Counted from the first letter of the stretch, positions 45,401 to 55,153 are shown. The stretch: DNA of 64,000 nucleotides from Reichenbachiella sp. 5M10 (GCF_002742335.1 NZ_MDGR01000007.1:493501-557500); one strand, 5' to 3'. Program-made: numbers and translations. The notes: generated from the letters alone by a model not told the origin.

Positions 45401-46635
45401 AAATCATGGTCAACTTGCTCTCCAACGCTTTCAAGTACACCAACGACTATGGCCGGATCGTAGTGACGCTGAGAGAAGAAGTTGACAAAGTTGTGATCGA
45501 AGTGCAGGACGATGGGATAGGGATACCTAAGGAGGATCAGGATTACATTTTCAACAGATACTATCGCGTACGTGATCACAAAACCAAGAAAAGCAAAGGG
45601 ACAGGTATAGGATTGTCACTGACCAAGGAACTGGTAGACTTGCATCATGGACACATTGGATTTAAGAGCCAAGAGAATGAGGGGACAACCTTCGAAGTGC
45701 ATTTGTTCAAGGGGACAGCCTTGTTTTCCGAAGATGATTTTGTCGATGTAGACGAATCGACACATACACAGCAGGGGCGCTCCAGCATCTATGAGTTGGA
45801 GGAGGAGGTGTTCAAATCGACCTCATCCAATGATTCACTCAGTGAGGAGGAGGACGATAAGCTGCCGCTGGTGCTTGTGGTGGAGGACAACAGTGATATA
45901 CGTCTCTACATCAAGAGTATATTGGAGTCAGAGTACCGAGTTGTTTTGGCTGAAAATGGTCAAGAGGGAATCGTCACTGCCAAGGAGCAAATTCCAGACT
46001 TGATTATTTCTGATGTGATGATGCCAGAGAAAGACGGGTTTGAGGTCTGCCAAGAAATCAAGCAAGATGTCAAAACCAGCCATATCCCCGTGATCCTGTT
46101 GACGGCCAAAGCCTCCAACAACAGTGCGCTCAATGGGTTTGAGATTGGGGCAGACTACTACATCACCAAACCCTTCAATCCTAAGCTACTAAGCCTACGT
46201 GTCCGCAATGCCCTCCATACACGAGATCAAATCAGAGGGCAGCTGCAAAACAAAAGTACGTTCAATATTGAGCCTAAAAACGTCGTGATCGCCTCCAAAG
46301 AAGAAGAGTTCATCACCAAAGCGGTGGCTATTATCGAAAAGAATATTTCTAATTCCGAATTTTATGTGGATGATCTTGGGAAAGAACTCGGCATGAGTCG
46401 CATGCAACTCTACCGTAAGCTCAAGGGACTCATTGGTCAATCGGCCAATGAATTCATCCGATCCATTCGACTCAAACGAGCTGCACAGCTTATTCGCCAG
46501 GACCAGCTCAACATCTCTGAGATCACCTACCAAGTAGGGTTCAACGATCTACAGTATTTCCGTGATTGTTTCAAAAAACAATACGGGGTAAATCCCTCCG
46601 AATATGCGAGTGATGTAACAGAAAAAACACATTAA
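42496..46635 (+). CDS. Hybrid two-component system regulator (HTCS-2), PUL-2
   Basis: A 1379-residue paralogue of HTCS-1 with the same parts: signal peptide (to about THRAQ-like VTRAQ), double Reg_prop propeller, Y_Y_Y domain, membrane helix at about 790-812, HisKA His near 858 (ISHEFRSP), ATPase domain, receiver with phospho-Asp near 1171 (LIISDVMMPE), and AraC domain from about 1285. The two proteins are alike over their whole length and nearly identical in kinase and AraC domains; both helix-turn-helix segments (SRMQLYRKLKGLIGQSANEF and ISEITYQVGFNDLQYF) are identical. The sensor part and the kinase-receiver linker differ more. This points to duplication and possible shared DNA targets. 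Confidence 0.95.
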   Translation: MKRLGLYCIGLLMMGHVTRAQRVVSDYQFVSPDQELSQNTVTSIIQDHNGFLWLGTRSGLNKYDGFNMKTFMRDEKDSATISSNYVRSLYYTSDHRLLVGSLSGGYSVYDESTETFAQLEATHTPAEMESVSINAFYEDSHHNIWIATDRNGLYMWDSVLKIFVQYRHNELDPWGISSNTVTGVIGDGRGNLWVSTWGGGLNLFNTNTKRFIHYLHDEEALNSPSSNVIRCLVSGRGGDIWLGTDRGVDRVSYDKSGKYRFEHLATTNSRGEEPFVLTMMEDSQNRLWIGSENDGICAVDLATKQYDWHAYDSKSEYSIKNNSIWSIFEDSKGVIWVGTFNKGLFKLDESNRKFPVYKHNPYDERTLTHNAVSSFGEDQQGNVWIATDGGGVDYWDVSHGSFTHYTKEKYPQMSDEVLSIMIDRYQNVWVGNWQGGALVKRKGEDIFEPFPLPHDFKLQHDRENVFSIIEDLNGRIWFAVFRGGLLRYDPSTQTYTAYLHDQNNPESISSNATRQVYQDSKGRIWVSTEGTGLNMLEDPESGVFRHYFHDKNDATTLSENTVQSVIEDSKGRIWVGTSGGLNLYDESKETFTKYGYQDGFADEVIHSMQVDDHGLLWLSTNKGLIRFDPEEKKVRNFDLDDGLQALEFFKNSSYKLSSGALLFGGVDGFNVLMPDQISDEFDEPEMYIMDFNVSNESIKKSNADLLQGNLMDGGQIELSYDQNDFSIEFSQINFAQSSKNEFAYQLESYDQEWQLAGNRREAYYTNVPAGQYTFRVKGTDNGGEWSGQEATLSLVIHPAWYDTTWAYVLYALFGFGLLFWAFQTIINRERLQSKLMVEHMELAKMQELDQMKSSFFANISHEFRSPLTLLLGPLKAMMENDTFQSSREQVMMMLRNAENLLNLINQLLELSKLESGKMRLELVTIDVLSFLKPIIHSFSSLASRNNMAYKIDFPRGELLLTFDRDKLEKIMVNLLSNAFKYTNDYGRIVVTLREEVDKVVIEVQDDGIGIPKEDQDYIFNRYYRVRDHKTKKSKGTGIGLSLTKELVDLHHGHIGFKSQENEGTTFEVHLFKGTALFSEDDFVDVDESTHTQQGRSSIYELEEEVFKSTSSNDSLSEEEDDKLPLVLVVEDNSDIRLYIKSILESEYRVVLAENGQEGIVTAKEQIPDLIISDVMMPEKDGFEVCQEIKQDVKTSHIPVILLTAKASNNSALNGFEIGADYYITKPFNPKLLSLRVRNALHTRDQIRGQLQNKSTFNIEPKNVVIASKEEEFITKAVAIIEKNISNSEFYVDDLGKELGMSRMQLYRKLKGLIGQSANEFIRSIRLKRAAQLIRQDQLNISEITYQVGFNDLQYFRDCFKKQYGVNPSEYASDVTEKTH

Positions 46636-46659
46636 AACGCCTCTCTGTGAGTGTTTTAT

Positions 46660-46680
46660 GGGTATGTGTGAAAATTACCC
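46660..46680. promoter_or_regulatory. Inverted GGGTA...TACCC half-sites before PUL-2 susC
   Basis: GGGTA (46660-46664), 11 bases, TACCC (46676-46680) in the HTCS-2/susC gap. Comparable half-sites lie before PUL-1 susC with wider spacing. Candidate HTCS target; weak by itself. Confidence 0.3.
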
Positions 46681-46784
46681 CATCCGTTTGTGAGAAATCC
46701 CTTGCGCATAACTGTGCCGTAAAGTGGAAGTTTGGTACATGATTATTACTAAAATCTTTTACTAATTATTTAATTCTAAATAGC

Positions 46785-49700
46785 ATGATTAAACTTAGAC
46801 TACATGAATTTAAGTTGAGAGACTTAATGAAAGTCGCATTGATGCTAGTGGCGCTGATTAGCTTCAGCGCCCATGCACAAGATCGATCCGTCAGCGGAAC
46901 GGTGACTTCTACAGCTGGTGATGAACTGCCAGGGGTAAGTGTATTGATCAAAGGAACAACCAACGGTACAGTGACCAATGCGTCAGGTGAGTACACGTTG
47001 AGTGTAGGTTCTGGAGACGTGACCTTGGTGTATTCCTTTATAGGGATGAAGCAGCAGGAAGCAACGGTCGGTAGTCGATCGGTGATTGATATCTCACTCG
47101 AAGAGGATGTAGCATCGCTCCAAGAGGTGATTGTGACGGGGTATTCATCAGAGTCTCGTGCCAAAGTTACCAGTGCTGTATCTTCACTCGATACACAGGA
47201 GGCCATGAAGGTGCCCGTGACCAACGCTGCGGAGGCATTTCAAGGCAGAATGTCTGGTGTCAATGTTGTATCTGGAGCACAACCAGGAGACGCGCCGATT
47301 GTGAGGATCAGAGGGTATAGCTCTACAGGCAACAATGACCCTCTCTATATAGTAGATGGTGTACAACTGGTCTCGTCTGGGGCTCTCAACGACATCAACC
47401 CAGGAGACATTGAGAGTGTCAATGTCCTCAAGGATGCAGCGGCCGCTTCGATCTATGGGGCGAGAGCTTCCAATGGTGTAGTCGTGATCACTACCCGTCA
47501 GGGCAAGGTCTCAGACAAGCCGACTTTTACTTTTGATGCGTACTATGGTGTGCAGCAGCCGACGAATATGCCGGAGATGGTCAACTCCCAGGAGTTTGGC
47601 GAGATTATCTATCAGACAGGTGTCAACGATGGAGTAGCATCACCAGGGCATCCTCAGTTTACGGGAGCAGACCAGCCTGTACTCAATGAGTATTTGGGAG
47701 GTGACCCGAGTCAGCCCTATGATTTTGATACCAACCGTGTGACCAAATCGAGTGACGGTACGGATTGGTTTGACGAGATCTTTGATCCAGCTCCTATCCA
47801 AAATTATTATATCAGTGCCAACGGAGGCAATGCCAATGGGCGTTACATGATGTCTGCAGGCTACTTCAACCGTCAGGGGACGTTGCATGGCACAGGGTAT
47901 CAGCGATACACGACGCGAGTCAATACTTCATTCAACTTGAGTGATAAACTCAGAGTAGGAGAGCATTTCAATATTGCCTATTCGGAACAGAACCCAATGC
48001 CGTCACAGTTCAACGATGACAACCCGATCAACAATGCCTATAGAAACAGTGTATTGCTACCGATCTATGACGAAGGCGGCAACTATGCCGGCGCAGGCGC
48101 AGGGTCAGGATTGGGCAACTCACGTGGCTCTTTCTCAGAATTGGATAGAGCACAGCGTGGAGGGGATGTCAACTCAGGGATCCGATTTTATGGAGATGCA
48201 TACCTCGAGTATGACATCATCAAAGACCTGACGGCTCGCTCTTCGATAGGGGTGACCTATCTCGATGCACGCAACAAGAGCTTCCAGTGGTTGAATCCAG
48301 AGCACAGTGAGCCACGATCCATCAACAGTCTGACAGAGACCAATGGACAAGGTGTGAGCTGGGTATGGTCCAACACTCTGAACTATGAAAAAACCATCGG
48401 GAACGGACACAACTTAGGTATCCTCGTCGGTACAGAGGCAGTCAAAAATATTTTCAAACAGACACAAGTTCAGCAAGATGATTTCATGTTTGAGACTGCC
48501 GACTTCTTTGTGATGGGAGCAGGAACTGGGGCAACCAATATCATTCAAAATAATAGTTTTGACGTGACCAATTCGTTGTTTTCTGTTTTTGGACAAGTGC
48601 GGTACGATTACAACGGCAAGTATCTCTTGAGTGCTACGTTGAGAAACGATCGATCTTCACGATTTGCCAAAGGAAACAATTCAGGGATATTTCCTGCAGT
48701 GAGTGCTGGATGGGTCATCAGTGAAGAGAGTTTTCTCTCCGGTTCGAATACCCTTTCGTTCTTGAAATTGAGAGCCTCTTACGGACAAATGGGAAACCAG
48801 TCTATACCAGTAGCCAATCCGACGGTCAGTATATCTGCGCTCAACGACCAAAATGCTTTCTATACCTTCACAGGGACAGGGCTCGACGTAGGGGCAGCGG
48901 TATCTTCTTTGGGTAATGAGGACCTGACTTGGGAGACTTCGTCGCAGTTCAACGTAGGTACTGACTTTGGCTTCTTGGACAATACGTTGACCTTGACGGT
49001 TGAGTATTTCAACATCGATACCCAAGACATGCTGTTGAATCCTCCATTGCCATCGACAGGTTCGATTGCAGCACCACCGTACCAAAACATCGGAGAGATG
49101 AATAACCACGGATTTGAGTTCGAATTGGGGTATGCCAATGAGGCCATGGGAGGTGACTTGAGATACAACATCTCGGCCAACTTGTCTACATACAAAAACG
49201 AAGTGACCAAAATCGCTGCTGCAGAAGGGACTTCATTCGTAGGAGCTAGTCAGCGGGGATATACTTTCACTCGGACCAACGAAGGCAATCCAGTTTCTCA
49301 CTTTTATGGGAGAGAAGTAGAGGGGATCTTTCAAGACGCTGCGGAAGTCGGAGCACATGCGGATCAGGGATTTGTGACTGATGCGGATGGGGTTGGGAGA
49401 TTCAAGTACAAGGATATCAACGACGATGGAGTGATCAATGATGATGACCGTACCGTACTAGGTTCACCACACCCAGATTTTATTTTTGGATTCAATGCCA
49501 ACATCGCATACAAAGCTTTTGACTTGTCGGTCTTTTTCAATGGATCACAAGGCAACGAGATCTACAATTACACCAAATTCTTTACAGACTTCCCGTCTTT
49601 CCCAGATGGTGCGCGTAGTACGAGAGTGCTGGATGCTTGGTCACCTACCAATACCGGAGGAAGCCTGCCACAGCTGAGCGATACGTATACTGTGTCCAAT

Positions 49701-49991
49701 CAGGAAAATGGTGTGAACAGCTACTTTGTCGAAGATGGATCATACGTGCGGTTGAAAAACGTGCAGTTGGGTTACACACTGCCCAAAACAGCACTGTCCA
49801 AAGTAGGGATTGCTAGCGCGAGAATTTACGTACAGGGCACAAACCTCTTGACGTTTACGGGGTATGATGGACTCGATCCAGAAATAGGTGCAATCACCAA
49901 TGATGCTACCCAAAACCTCAATATGGGGGTAGATTTCGGGAGCTTCCCCGTGGCGAGAACTTTCACCGCAGGTGTCAGCATCGATTTTTAA
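46785..49991 (+). CDS. SusC/RagA-family TonB-linked transporter, PUL-2
   Basis: A 1068-residue outer-membrane transporter with signal peptide ending SFSAHAQ, carboxypeptidase-regulatory-like domain (VSGTVTSTAGDELPGVSVLIKG), LQEVIVTGYS TonB-box-like stretch, plug with DPLYIVDGVQL, and a barrel ending GVSIDF. The first 35 residues are close to those of the PUL-1 SusC, but plug and barrel diverge clearly, suggesting different or wider cargo. It follows HTCS-2 by 149 bases and is followed after 19 bases by its susD. Confidence 0.95.
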   Translation: MIKLRLHEFKLRDLMKVALMLVALISFSAHAQDRSVSGTVTSTAGDELPGVSVLIKGTTNGTVTNASGEYTLSVGSGDVTLVYSFIGMKQQEATVGSRSVIDISLEEDVASLQEVIVTGYSSESRAKVTSAVSSLDTQEAMKVPVTNAAEAFQGRMSGVNVVSGAQPGDAPIVRIRGYSSTGNNDPLYIVDGVQLVSSGALNDINPGDIESVNVLKDAAAASIYGARASNGVVVITTRQGKVSDKPTFTFDAYYGVQQPTNMPEMVNSQEFGEIIYQTGVNDGVASPGHPQFTGADQPVLNEYLGGDPSQPYDFDTNRVTKSSDGTDWFDEIFDPAPIQNYYISANGGNANGRYMMSAGYFNRQGTLHGTGYQRYTTRVNTSFNLSDKLRVGEHFNIAYSEQNPMPSQFNDDNPINNAYRNSVLLPIYDEGGNYAGAGAGSGLGNSRGSFSELDRAQRGGDVNSGIRFYGDAYLEYDIIKDLTARSSIGVTYLDARNKSFQWLNPEHSEPRSINSLTETNGQGVSWVWSNTLNYEKTIGNGHNLGILVGTEAVKNIFKQTQVQQDDFMFETADFFVMGAGTGATNIIQNNSFDVTNSLFSVFGQVRYDYNGKYLLSATLRNDRSSRFAKGNNSGIFPAVSAGWVISEESFLSGSNTLSFLKLRASYGQMGNQSIPVANPTVSISALNDQNAFYTFTGTGLDVGAAVSSLGNEDLTWETSSQFNVGTDFGFLDNTLTLTVEYFNIDTQDMLLNPPLPSTGSIAAPPYQNIGEMNNHGFEFELGYANEAMGGDLRYNISANLSTYKNEVTKIAAAEGTSFVGASQRGYTFTRTNEGNPVSHFYGREVEGIFQDAAEVGAHADQGFVTDADGVGRFKYKDINDDGVINDDDRTVLGSPHPDFIFGFNANIAYKAFDLSVFFNGSQGNEIYNYTKFFTDFPSFPDGARSTRVLDAWSPTNTGGSLPQLSDTYTVSNQENGVNSYFVEDGSYVRLKNVQLGYTLPKTALSKVGIASARIYVQGTNLLTFTGYDGLDPEIGAITNDATQNLNMGVDFGSFPVARTFTAGVSIDF

Positions 49992-50010
49992 TCTCTAAAA
50001 GAAATTAAGC

Positions 50011-51696
50011 ATGAAAAAGATAGTAACACTAATATTTCTGAGTGTCGTAGGATTCTACGGCTGTAAAGAGGACTTCACGACGACTCCACCCAAAGGAAGT
50101 CTCGGAGGAGATGTATTGCAAAACGAGGAGGGAGTCGATCTACTGTTGACGGCTACCTACGGACTATTGGATGGGTTCATCTCTGGTGATCCATGGCAAG
50201 CTTCTGGTGACGGATGGTGGTTGGACGCGTCGACTGATGATGCAAACAAAGGCAGCCATGATAACGATCAGCCAGATCTGCAGTCTTTTCAGATGTACCG
50301 CTGGACTCCTAGCAATAGCTACTTCATCACCAAATGGCTCGCCGTATATGGCGGGGTAGATAGGGCCAACTCGGTGATCAATTTGGCCAATTCTATCGAA
50401 GGATCGGACATGACTGTCAAAATCGCAGAAGCGAGATTCTTGAGAGCACATTTTCATTTTGAGTTGCAGAGGCTTTGGGCCAATGTGTCCTATATCAGTG
50501 AGGATTTGCAATTGGATCCAGATCAACCCAATTCGGGCCCAATTTGGGATCAAATAGCTGAAGATTATCAGTTTGCTGTGGACAACTTACCTCCGACGCA
50601 AGATACGCCAGGTAGAGCGACGAGTTGGGTAGCCAAAGCTTTCTTGGGCAAAATGTACATGCAGAAGGGAGATTATACGACTGCACTGCCGTTGCTGACC
50701 GATGTGATCGACAATGGCCCCTTTGGCTTGATTGCAGAGTTCAAAGACAACTTTACCTTCGCTAGCAAGAACAGTAAAGAAGCGATTTTCTCGATTCAGT
50801 TCAACATCGGAGGAGTGGCCAATGACGCCAACGGAAATCAAGCACAAGCACTCGTACATCCATCGGGCGGACCTTATTCTTCATGTTGTGGGTTTTATAC
50901 GCCGACGCAGGATTTGGCCAATGCCTACAAGACTGATGCAGCGGGTTTGCCGCTATTGGATACCTTCAATGATTCGGATATCAACAACGATTATGGAATT
51001 GAGTCCGGGGATCCTTTTACACCGTATGCGGGCAACTTGGACCCACGGATTGACTACACCATTGGTAGACGAGGGATTGATTTCAATGGCTATGGAGTCA
51101 ATCCAGGCAAGGATTGGGCACCAGAGCAACCTGAGGCCGGTCCGTATTTGGGCAAAAAGGGAGCGTACAAGTTCGAGGAAGAAGCTGATTCCAAAGGAGC
51201 AGGCAACTGGGGGCAGCAGAGTTCTGCACTCAACTACAATCTCATGCGCTATGCCGATTTGCTCTTGCTAGCTGCCGAGTGTGAGATAGAGGTAGGATCG
51301 ATTGCCAAAGCGGAAGAGTATGTCAACCTCGTGCGTGCACGGGCCAGAGACATGACCTATGTCAAAGAGGTAGGTGGTACAGCAGATGCAGCGACCTATG
51401 TCATCGATGAGTACCCCGTGGGGACATTTGCAGCACAGGGTGCAGCATACGCCCAAAAGGCTGTCCGACATGAGCGTAGACTAGAGCTAGGCATGGAAGG
51501 CCACCGATACTACGACTTGAGAAGATACGGTTCGCTCATCGAAGTGATGGAGGATTTCTTTGTCAACGAAGACCGTATGTACGGAAATCGATTTGTAGAT
51601 GTCACAGTGGAAGACAAGAATTATTACTTGCCTATTCCGCTTAGAGCAATTGACCTAAGTAACGGGAAGATCACACAAAGCGACGATTGGAAATAA
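50011..51696 (+). CDS. SusD/RagB-family surface lipoprotein, PUL-2
   Basis: A 561-residue lipoprotein; lipobox before Cys (FYGC) followed by KEDF, a good surface-export signal. It has the SusD features LLLTATYGLLDGF near the N-terminus, ARFLRAHFHFELQRLW in the helical core, and the C-terminal RHERRLELGMEGHRYYDLRRYG with YLPIPLRAIDLSNG. Partner of the upstream SusC. A strong terminator-like hairpin follows, setting it apart from the downstream PUL-2 genes. Confidence 0.95.
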   Translation: MKKIVTLIFLSVVGFYGCKEDFTTTPPKGSLGGDVLQNEEGVDLLLTATYGLLDGFISGDPWQASGDGWWLDASTDDANKGSHDNDQPDLQSFQMYRWTPSNSYFITKWLAVYGGVDRANSVINLANSIEGSDMTVKIAEARFLRAHFHFELQRLWANVSYISEDLQLDPDQPNSGPIWDQIAEDYQFAVDNLPPTQDTPGRATSWVAKAFLGKMYMQKGDYTTALPLLTDVIDNGPFGLIAEFKDNFTFASKNSKEAIFSIQFNIGGVANDANGNQAQALVHPSGGPYSSCCGFYTPTQDLANAYKTDAAGLPLLDTFNDSDINNDYGIESGDPFTPYAGNLDPRIDYTIGRRGIDFNGYGVNPGKDWAPEQPEAGPYLGKKGAYKFEEEADSKGAGNWGQQSSALNYNLMRYADLLLLAAECEIEVGSIAKAEEYVNLVRARARDMTYVKEVGGTADAATYVIDEYPVGTFAAQGAAYAQKAVRHERRLELGMEGHRYYDLRRYGSLIEVMEDFFVNEDRMYGNRFVDVTVEDKNYYLPIPLRAIDLSNGKITQSDDWK

Positions 51697-51720
51697 ATCG
51701 CAGAGATACAAAAATGATGT

Positions 51721-51803
51721 GTCGAGTATAAAATAGGCTCGACGATTGCCAAACCAAGAATTTGTATCCTTTTTTGGAAGGAGGCAGATTCTTGGTTTTC
51801 TTT
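51721..51803 (+). terminator. Hairpin pair after PUL-2 susD: terminator or attenuator
   Basis: GTCGAG/CTCGAC (51721-51743) forms a first small hairpin. Then AAACCAAGAAT (51751-51761) pairs with ATTCTTGGTTT (51788-51798), an 11-bp perfect stem running into a T-rich tract. It would lower read-through from susCD into the FG-GAP and catabolic genes. Confidence 0.7.
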
Positions 51804-51841
51804 ATTGACTAACCCTTTTTGTTTTTATACAAAAAAAGTAA

Positions 51842-54800
51842 ATGATGATGAGAGAGCTATGTCAGCAAGTAGGTATGCTAACAGTATGGACGATGCTGGT
51901 TTGTGCGTGTGCGGCACCACAAGACCAAGTAGGCAGTCGATTTGAACAACTACCCTCCACTACAACCCAAATTACCTTTTCAAACCAAATTCAAGAATCC
52001 GATACCCTCAACTATTTCAAGTATCCTTATCTGTACATGGGAGGAGGGGTAGCAGTTGCCGATTTTGATGGCGATGGATTAGAAGACATCTACTTCACGG
52101 GCAATATGACCGCCAATAAATTGTATCGAAACACAGGAAATCTCGTCTTCGAAGATGTGACCGAAGCTGCTGGAGTAGCTGGGGCTGAGTACAAGTGGTA
52201 CACAGGAGTTTCAGCAGTCGATATCAACGCCGATGGATACATGGACCTATACTTAAGTGTCGCAGGGTTGGGCGAGGATAGAGCCAACGAACTTTATCTC
52301 AACAACGGGGACATGACCTTCACCGAATCCGCCAAAAAAATGGGGTTGGCAGATAACCAAAACTCGGTACAGACCGCTTTTGTGGATTTTGATCACGACG
52401 GAGATTTGGATGTATATGTGGCCAACTATCCTATCACGAGTTTCAAAACCGCCAACGAATCCTATCGATACATGATCGATCGCCCAGACCCTGCCAAGAG
52501 TGACCATCTCTATCGCAATGAAGGAAACGGCGTATTTGTAGATTATACAGCGCAGGCAGGTTTGCTTTCTTTTGGTTTGTCGCTGAGTGCTACGATTGTA
52601 GATTTCAACCAAGACGGATGGGAGGATATCTATGTGTCCAATGATTTTAGTACTCCGGATCAGTTTTATATCAATCAGGGAGATGGGACTTTTGTGGAGC
52701 GAGTCAAGTACATCACACGACAAACCTCTTTTTATGGAATGGGGGCGGATGCTGCCGATATCAACAATGACGGACTGATTGACCTCATGCAGGTCGACAT
52801 GTCTTCCGAAAACAACAGACGACAAAAAGCCAACATGGCGAGTATGAACCCTGAGTTGTTTTGGTCCACCGTCAACAATGGCTTTCACTACCAATACATG
52901 TACAATAGTTTGCAACTCAACCAAGGTATCGTCGATGACTTGCCTGTGATGAGCAACATCGCCTGGCTCGCGGGAGTTTCGTCTACTGATTGGAGTTGGG
53001 CACCTTTGCTTGCTGATTTTGACAATGACGGGTACAAGGATCTATTCATTGCCAACGGTACACGAAGGGAAATCAATAACCGTGATTACTTTAAAAAACT
53101 GAATAATCAGCTCGATGATGCCTCAGACCAAGAGCTTTTACAAATGGCAAGGGAGATTCCTTCTGAGCCCATTGATAATTACATCTTTCAGAATCAATCT
53201 GGAGAGGGCTTTGTCAAAAAAAACAAAGAGTGGGGTGTGAGTTTCGAAGGCTTTTCCAATGGGGCAGCTTATGGAGACTTGGACAATGACGGAGATTTAG
53301 AATTGATCGTCAACAATATTGATGCAGAAGCTTTGATCTACAAAAACAATACGGTAGAAAACGGAGAGGGTGGATATCTCCGGATCGACCTACAATCTGC
53401 AAACAACACTTCTGGGATTGGTACAGAAGTAAGGATCTACCAAGCGGGAAAACTGCAGGTGGCGCAGGTGCAGCCAGTCCGAGGATTTCAGTCTTCGGTA
53501 GAACCTACACTGCACTTTGGGACGGGAAGCCACCCGGTGATTGACTCATTGTCTATCTATGCGGCTGGACGAAAGCAGCAGACCATGTACAATGTTCTCG
53601 CCAACCAAACACTAGAGATCAAGGTGATAGAAGCCAGTCCTCTGGCGCTAGAGAAGCAGGAGTCAACCATAGACCCTTTGATGAAAGAAGTGACGCTTGA
53701 GCATCTTGGAGAGATGCTGTATCATCGCGAAAATGGGTTCAATGATTTTCATTTTCAGGTTTTGCTGCCCCATAAGATGTCGAATTTTGGGCCAGCACTC
53801 GCTGTGGGAGATATAGATGGAGATGGAGTAGAAGACCTATATATAGGTGCTGCGGCAGGCAGAGTGGGATACATCTACCGAGGCTTGGCCGAGGGGGGAT
53901 TTGCTGCGAGGGAAGCGCTCGAAGAGAGTAGCCCGTGGCACGAGGATTTGGATGCTGCTTTTTTTGACGCGGATCGTGATGGTGATCTAGACCTCTATAT
54001 CGTCAGTGGTGGCAATGAGTTCCCAGAGGGACACCCCAACTACCAAGACAGATTGTTTATCAACGAGGAAGGGAAACTCATTGAGAGTTCGGGAGTTTTA
54101 CCCGTACAGGCAGAAAGTGGTGCTTGTGTACGCCCTTATGATTACGATGGGGACGGGGACTTGGATTTATTCATTGGGACACGTTTGACGCCTTACAATT
54201 ACCCCTTTGCCTCCAAGAGTCTGTTGTTCGAAAACAAACACGAGGAGGGGCAACTCAAATTTGTCGATGTGACCGAGGCAGTGATGCCAGATCTAGATGG
54301 GATTGGGATGGTGACAGACGCCATTTGGACGGATGTCAACGGGGATCAACAGATGGACCTCATGATTGTAGGGGAGTGGATGCCTGTCAAGACCTTGATT
54401 CAGAAGGATGGAAAGTTCAGTGACCAGAGTGCTTCCTATTTTGAGGACAATATGACCGGTTGGTGGTTTAGCATCGATCAAGGAGATTTTGATCATGACG
54501 GGGATATGGACTATGTCTTGGGCAACATGGGACGAAATTATAAGTATCAAGCAAATAGAGGGGAGCCTTTTGCCATCTATGCGGATGATTTCGATGACAA
54601 CAACAAGAGTGATATTGTGCTCAGCTATCACGCTGAGGGCGAAGAATACCCAGTGAGAGGACGTCAATGCTCATCAGAGCAAATCCCAGCCATCCAGGTG
54701 GTATTCAAAGATTACAATTCATTCGCCAATGCCGACATGCAAGAAATCTACGGGACCGAAAACCTTGACAATTCTTATCACTTCGAGGTGGAGGACTTTT

Positions 54801-55153
54801 CCAGTATCTATTTGGAGCATACTGCAGATGGTTTGAAAAAAAATATCTTGCCTTATGCGGCGCAAGTTTCCTCAATCAATGATTGGGTAGTGAGTGACAT
54901 CAATCAAGATGGTCATTTGGACTTGTTGTCCGTGGGTGGCTTGTATGCCTCTGAAGTGGAAACTCCAAGAAACGATGCAGGTATCGGTTTGGTCATGTTG
55001 GGGAATGGGAAAGGAGGATTTGCTCCACAGAGTATGAGTCAGTCGGGATTGTGTGTCCCTCATGATGCGAAGAAGGTCGTAGCTCTCGGTCAGAACCATA
55101 TCGTGGTAGCGAGCAACAAGGGGCCTCTGCAGATTTTTGAGGTCAAGGAGTAA
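51842..55153 (+). CDS. FG-GAP/VCBS-repeat protein with ASPIC/UnbV domain (CRTAC1-like), PUL-2
   Basis: A 1103-residue exported protein; signal sequence ending VCACAAPQ suggests a lipoprotein. Two integrin-like propellers (about 55-470 and 640-1000) carry about 13 calcium-binding loops of the DxDxDGxxD type (DFDGDGLED, DFDHDGDLD, DYDGDGDLD and others). Between them, about 505-590, is an ASPIC/UnbV domain (GGYLRIDLQSANNTSGIGTEV, then VQPVRGFQSSVEPTLHFG). Such proteins are frequent partners of SusC/SusD in environmental Bacteroidota; the molecular role is unknown, with surface carbohydrate binding the usual guess. Three in-frame ATG codons (51842, 51845, 51848) are possible starts. Confidence 0.9.
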   Translation: MMMRELCQQVGMLTVWTMLVCACAAPQDQVGSRFEQLPSTTTQITFSNQIQESDTLNYFKYPYLYMGGGVAVADFDGDGLEDIYFTGNMTANKLYRNTGNLVFEDVTEAAGVAGAEYKWYTGVSAVDINADGYMDLYLSVAGLGEDRANELYLNNGDMTFTESAKKMGLADNQNSVQTAFVDFDHDGDLDVYVANYPITSFKTANESYRYMIDRPDPAKSDHLYRNEGNGVFVDYTAQAGLLSFGLSLSATIVDFNQDGWEDIYVSNDFSTPDQFYINQGDGTFVERVKYITRQTSFYGMGADAADINNDGLIDLMQVDMSSENNRRQKANMASMNPELFWSTVNNGFHYQYMYNSLQLNQGIVDDLPVMSNIAWLAGVSSTDWSWAPLLADFDNDGYKDLFIANGTRREINNRDYFKKLNNQLDDASDQELLQMAREIPSEPIDNYIFQNQSGEGFVKKNKEWGVSFEGFSNGAAYGDLDNDGDLELIVNNIDAEALIYKNNTVENGEGGYLRIDLQSANNTSGIGTEVRIYQAGKLQVAQVQPVRGFQSSVEPTLHFGTGSHPVIDSLSIYAAGRKQQTMYNVLANQTLEIKVIEASPLALEKQESTIDPLMKEVTLEHLGEMLYHRENGFNDFHFQVLLPHKMSNFGPALAVGDIDGDGVEDLYIGAAAGRVGYIYRGLAEGGFAAREALEESSPWHEDLDAAFFDADRDGDLDLYIVSGGNEFPEGHPNYQDRLFINEEGKLIESSGVLPVQAESGACVRPYDYDGDGDLDLFIGTRLTPYNYPFASKSLLFENKHEEGQLKFVDVTEAVMPDLDGIGMVTDAIWTDVNGDQQMDLMIVGEWMPVKTLIQKDGKFSDQSASYFEDNMTGWWFSIDQGDFDHDGDMDYVLGNMGRNYKYQANRGEPFAIYADDFDDNNKSDIVLSYHAEGEEYPVRGRQCSSEQIPAIQVVFKDYNSFANADMQEIYGTENLDNSYHFEVEDFSSIYLEHTADGLKKNILPYAAQVSSINDWVVSDINQDGHLDLLSVGGLYASEVETPRNDAGIGLVMLGNGKGGFAPQSMSQSGLCVPHDAKKVVALGQNHIVVASNKGPLQIFEVKE

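Noticed and set aside
51805..51831. TTGACT and TATACA resembling an enterobacterial promoter before the FG-GAP gene
   Set aside because: Spacing is only 15 bases, and Bacteroidota primary sigma factors use the TTTG / TAnnTTTG pattern.
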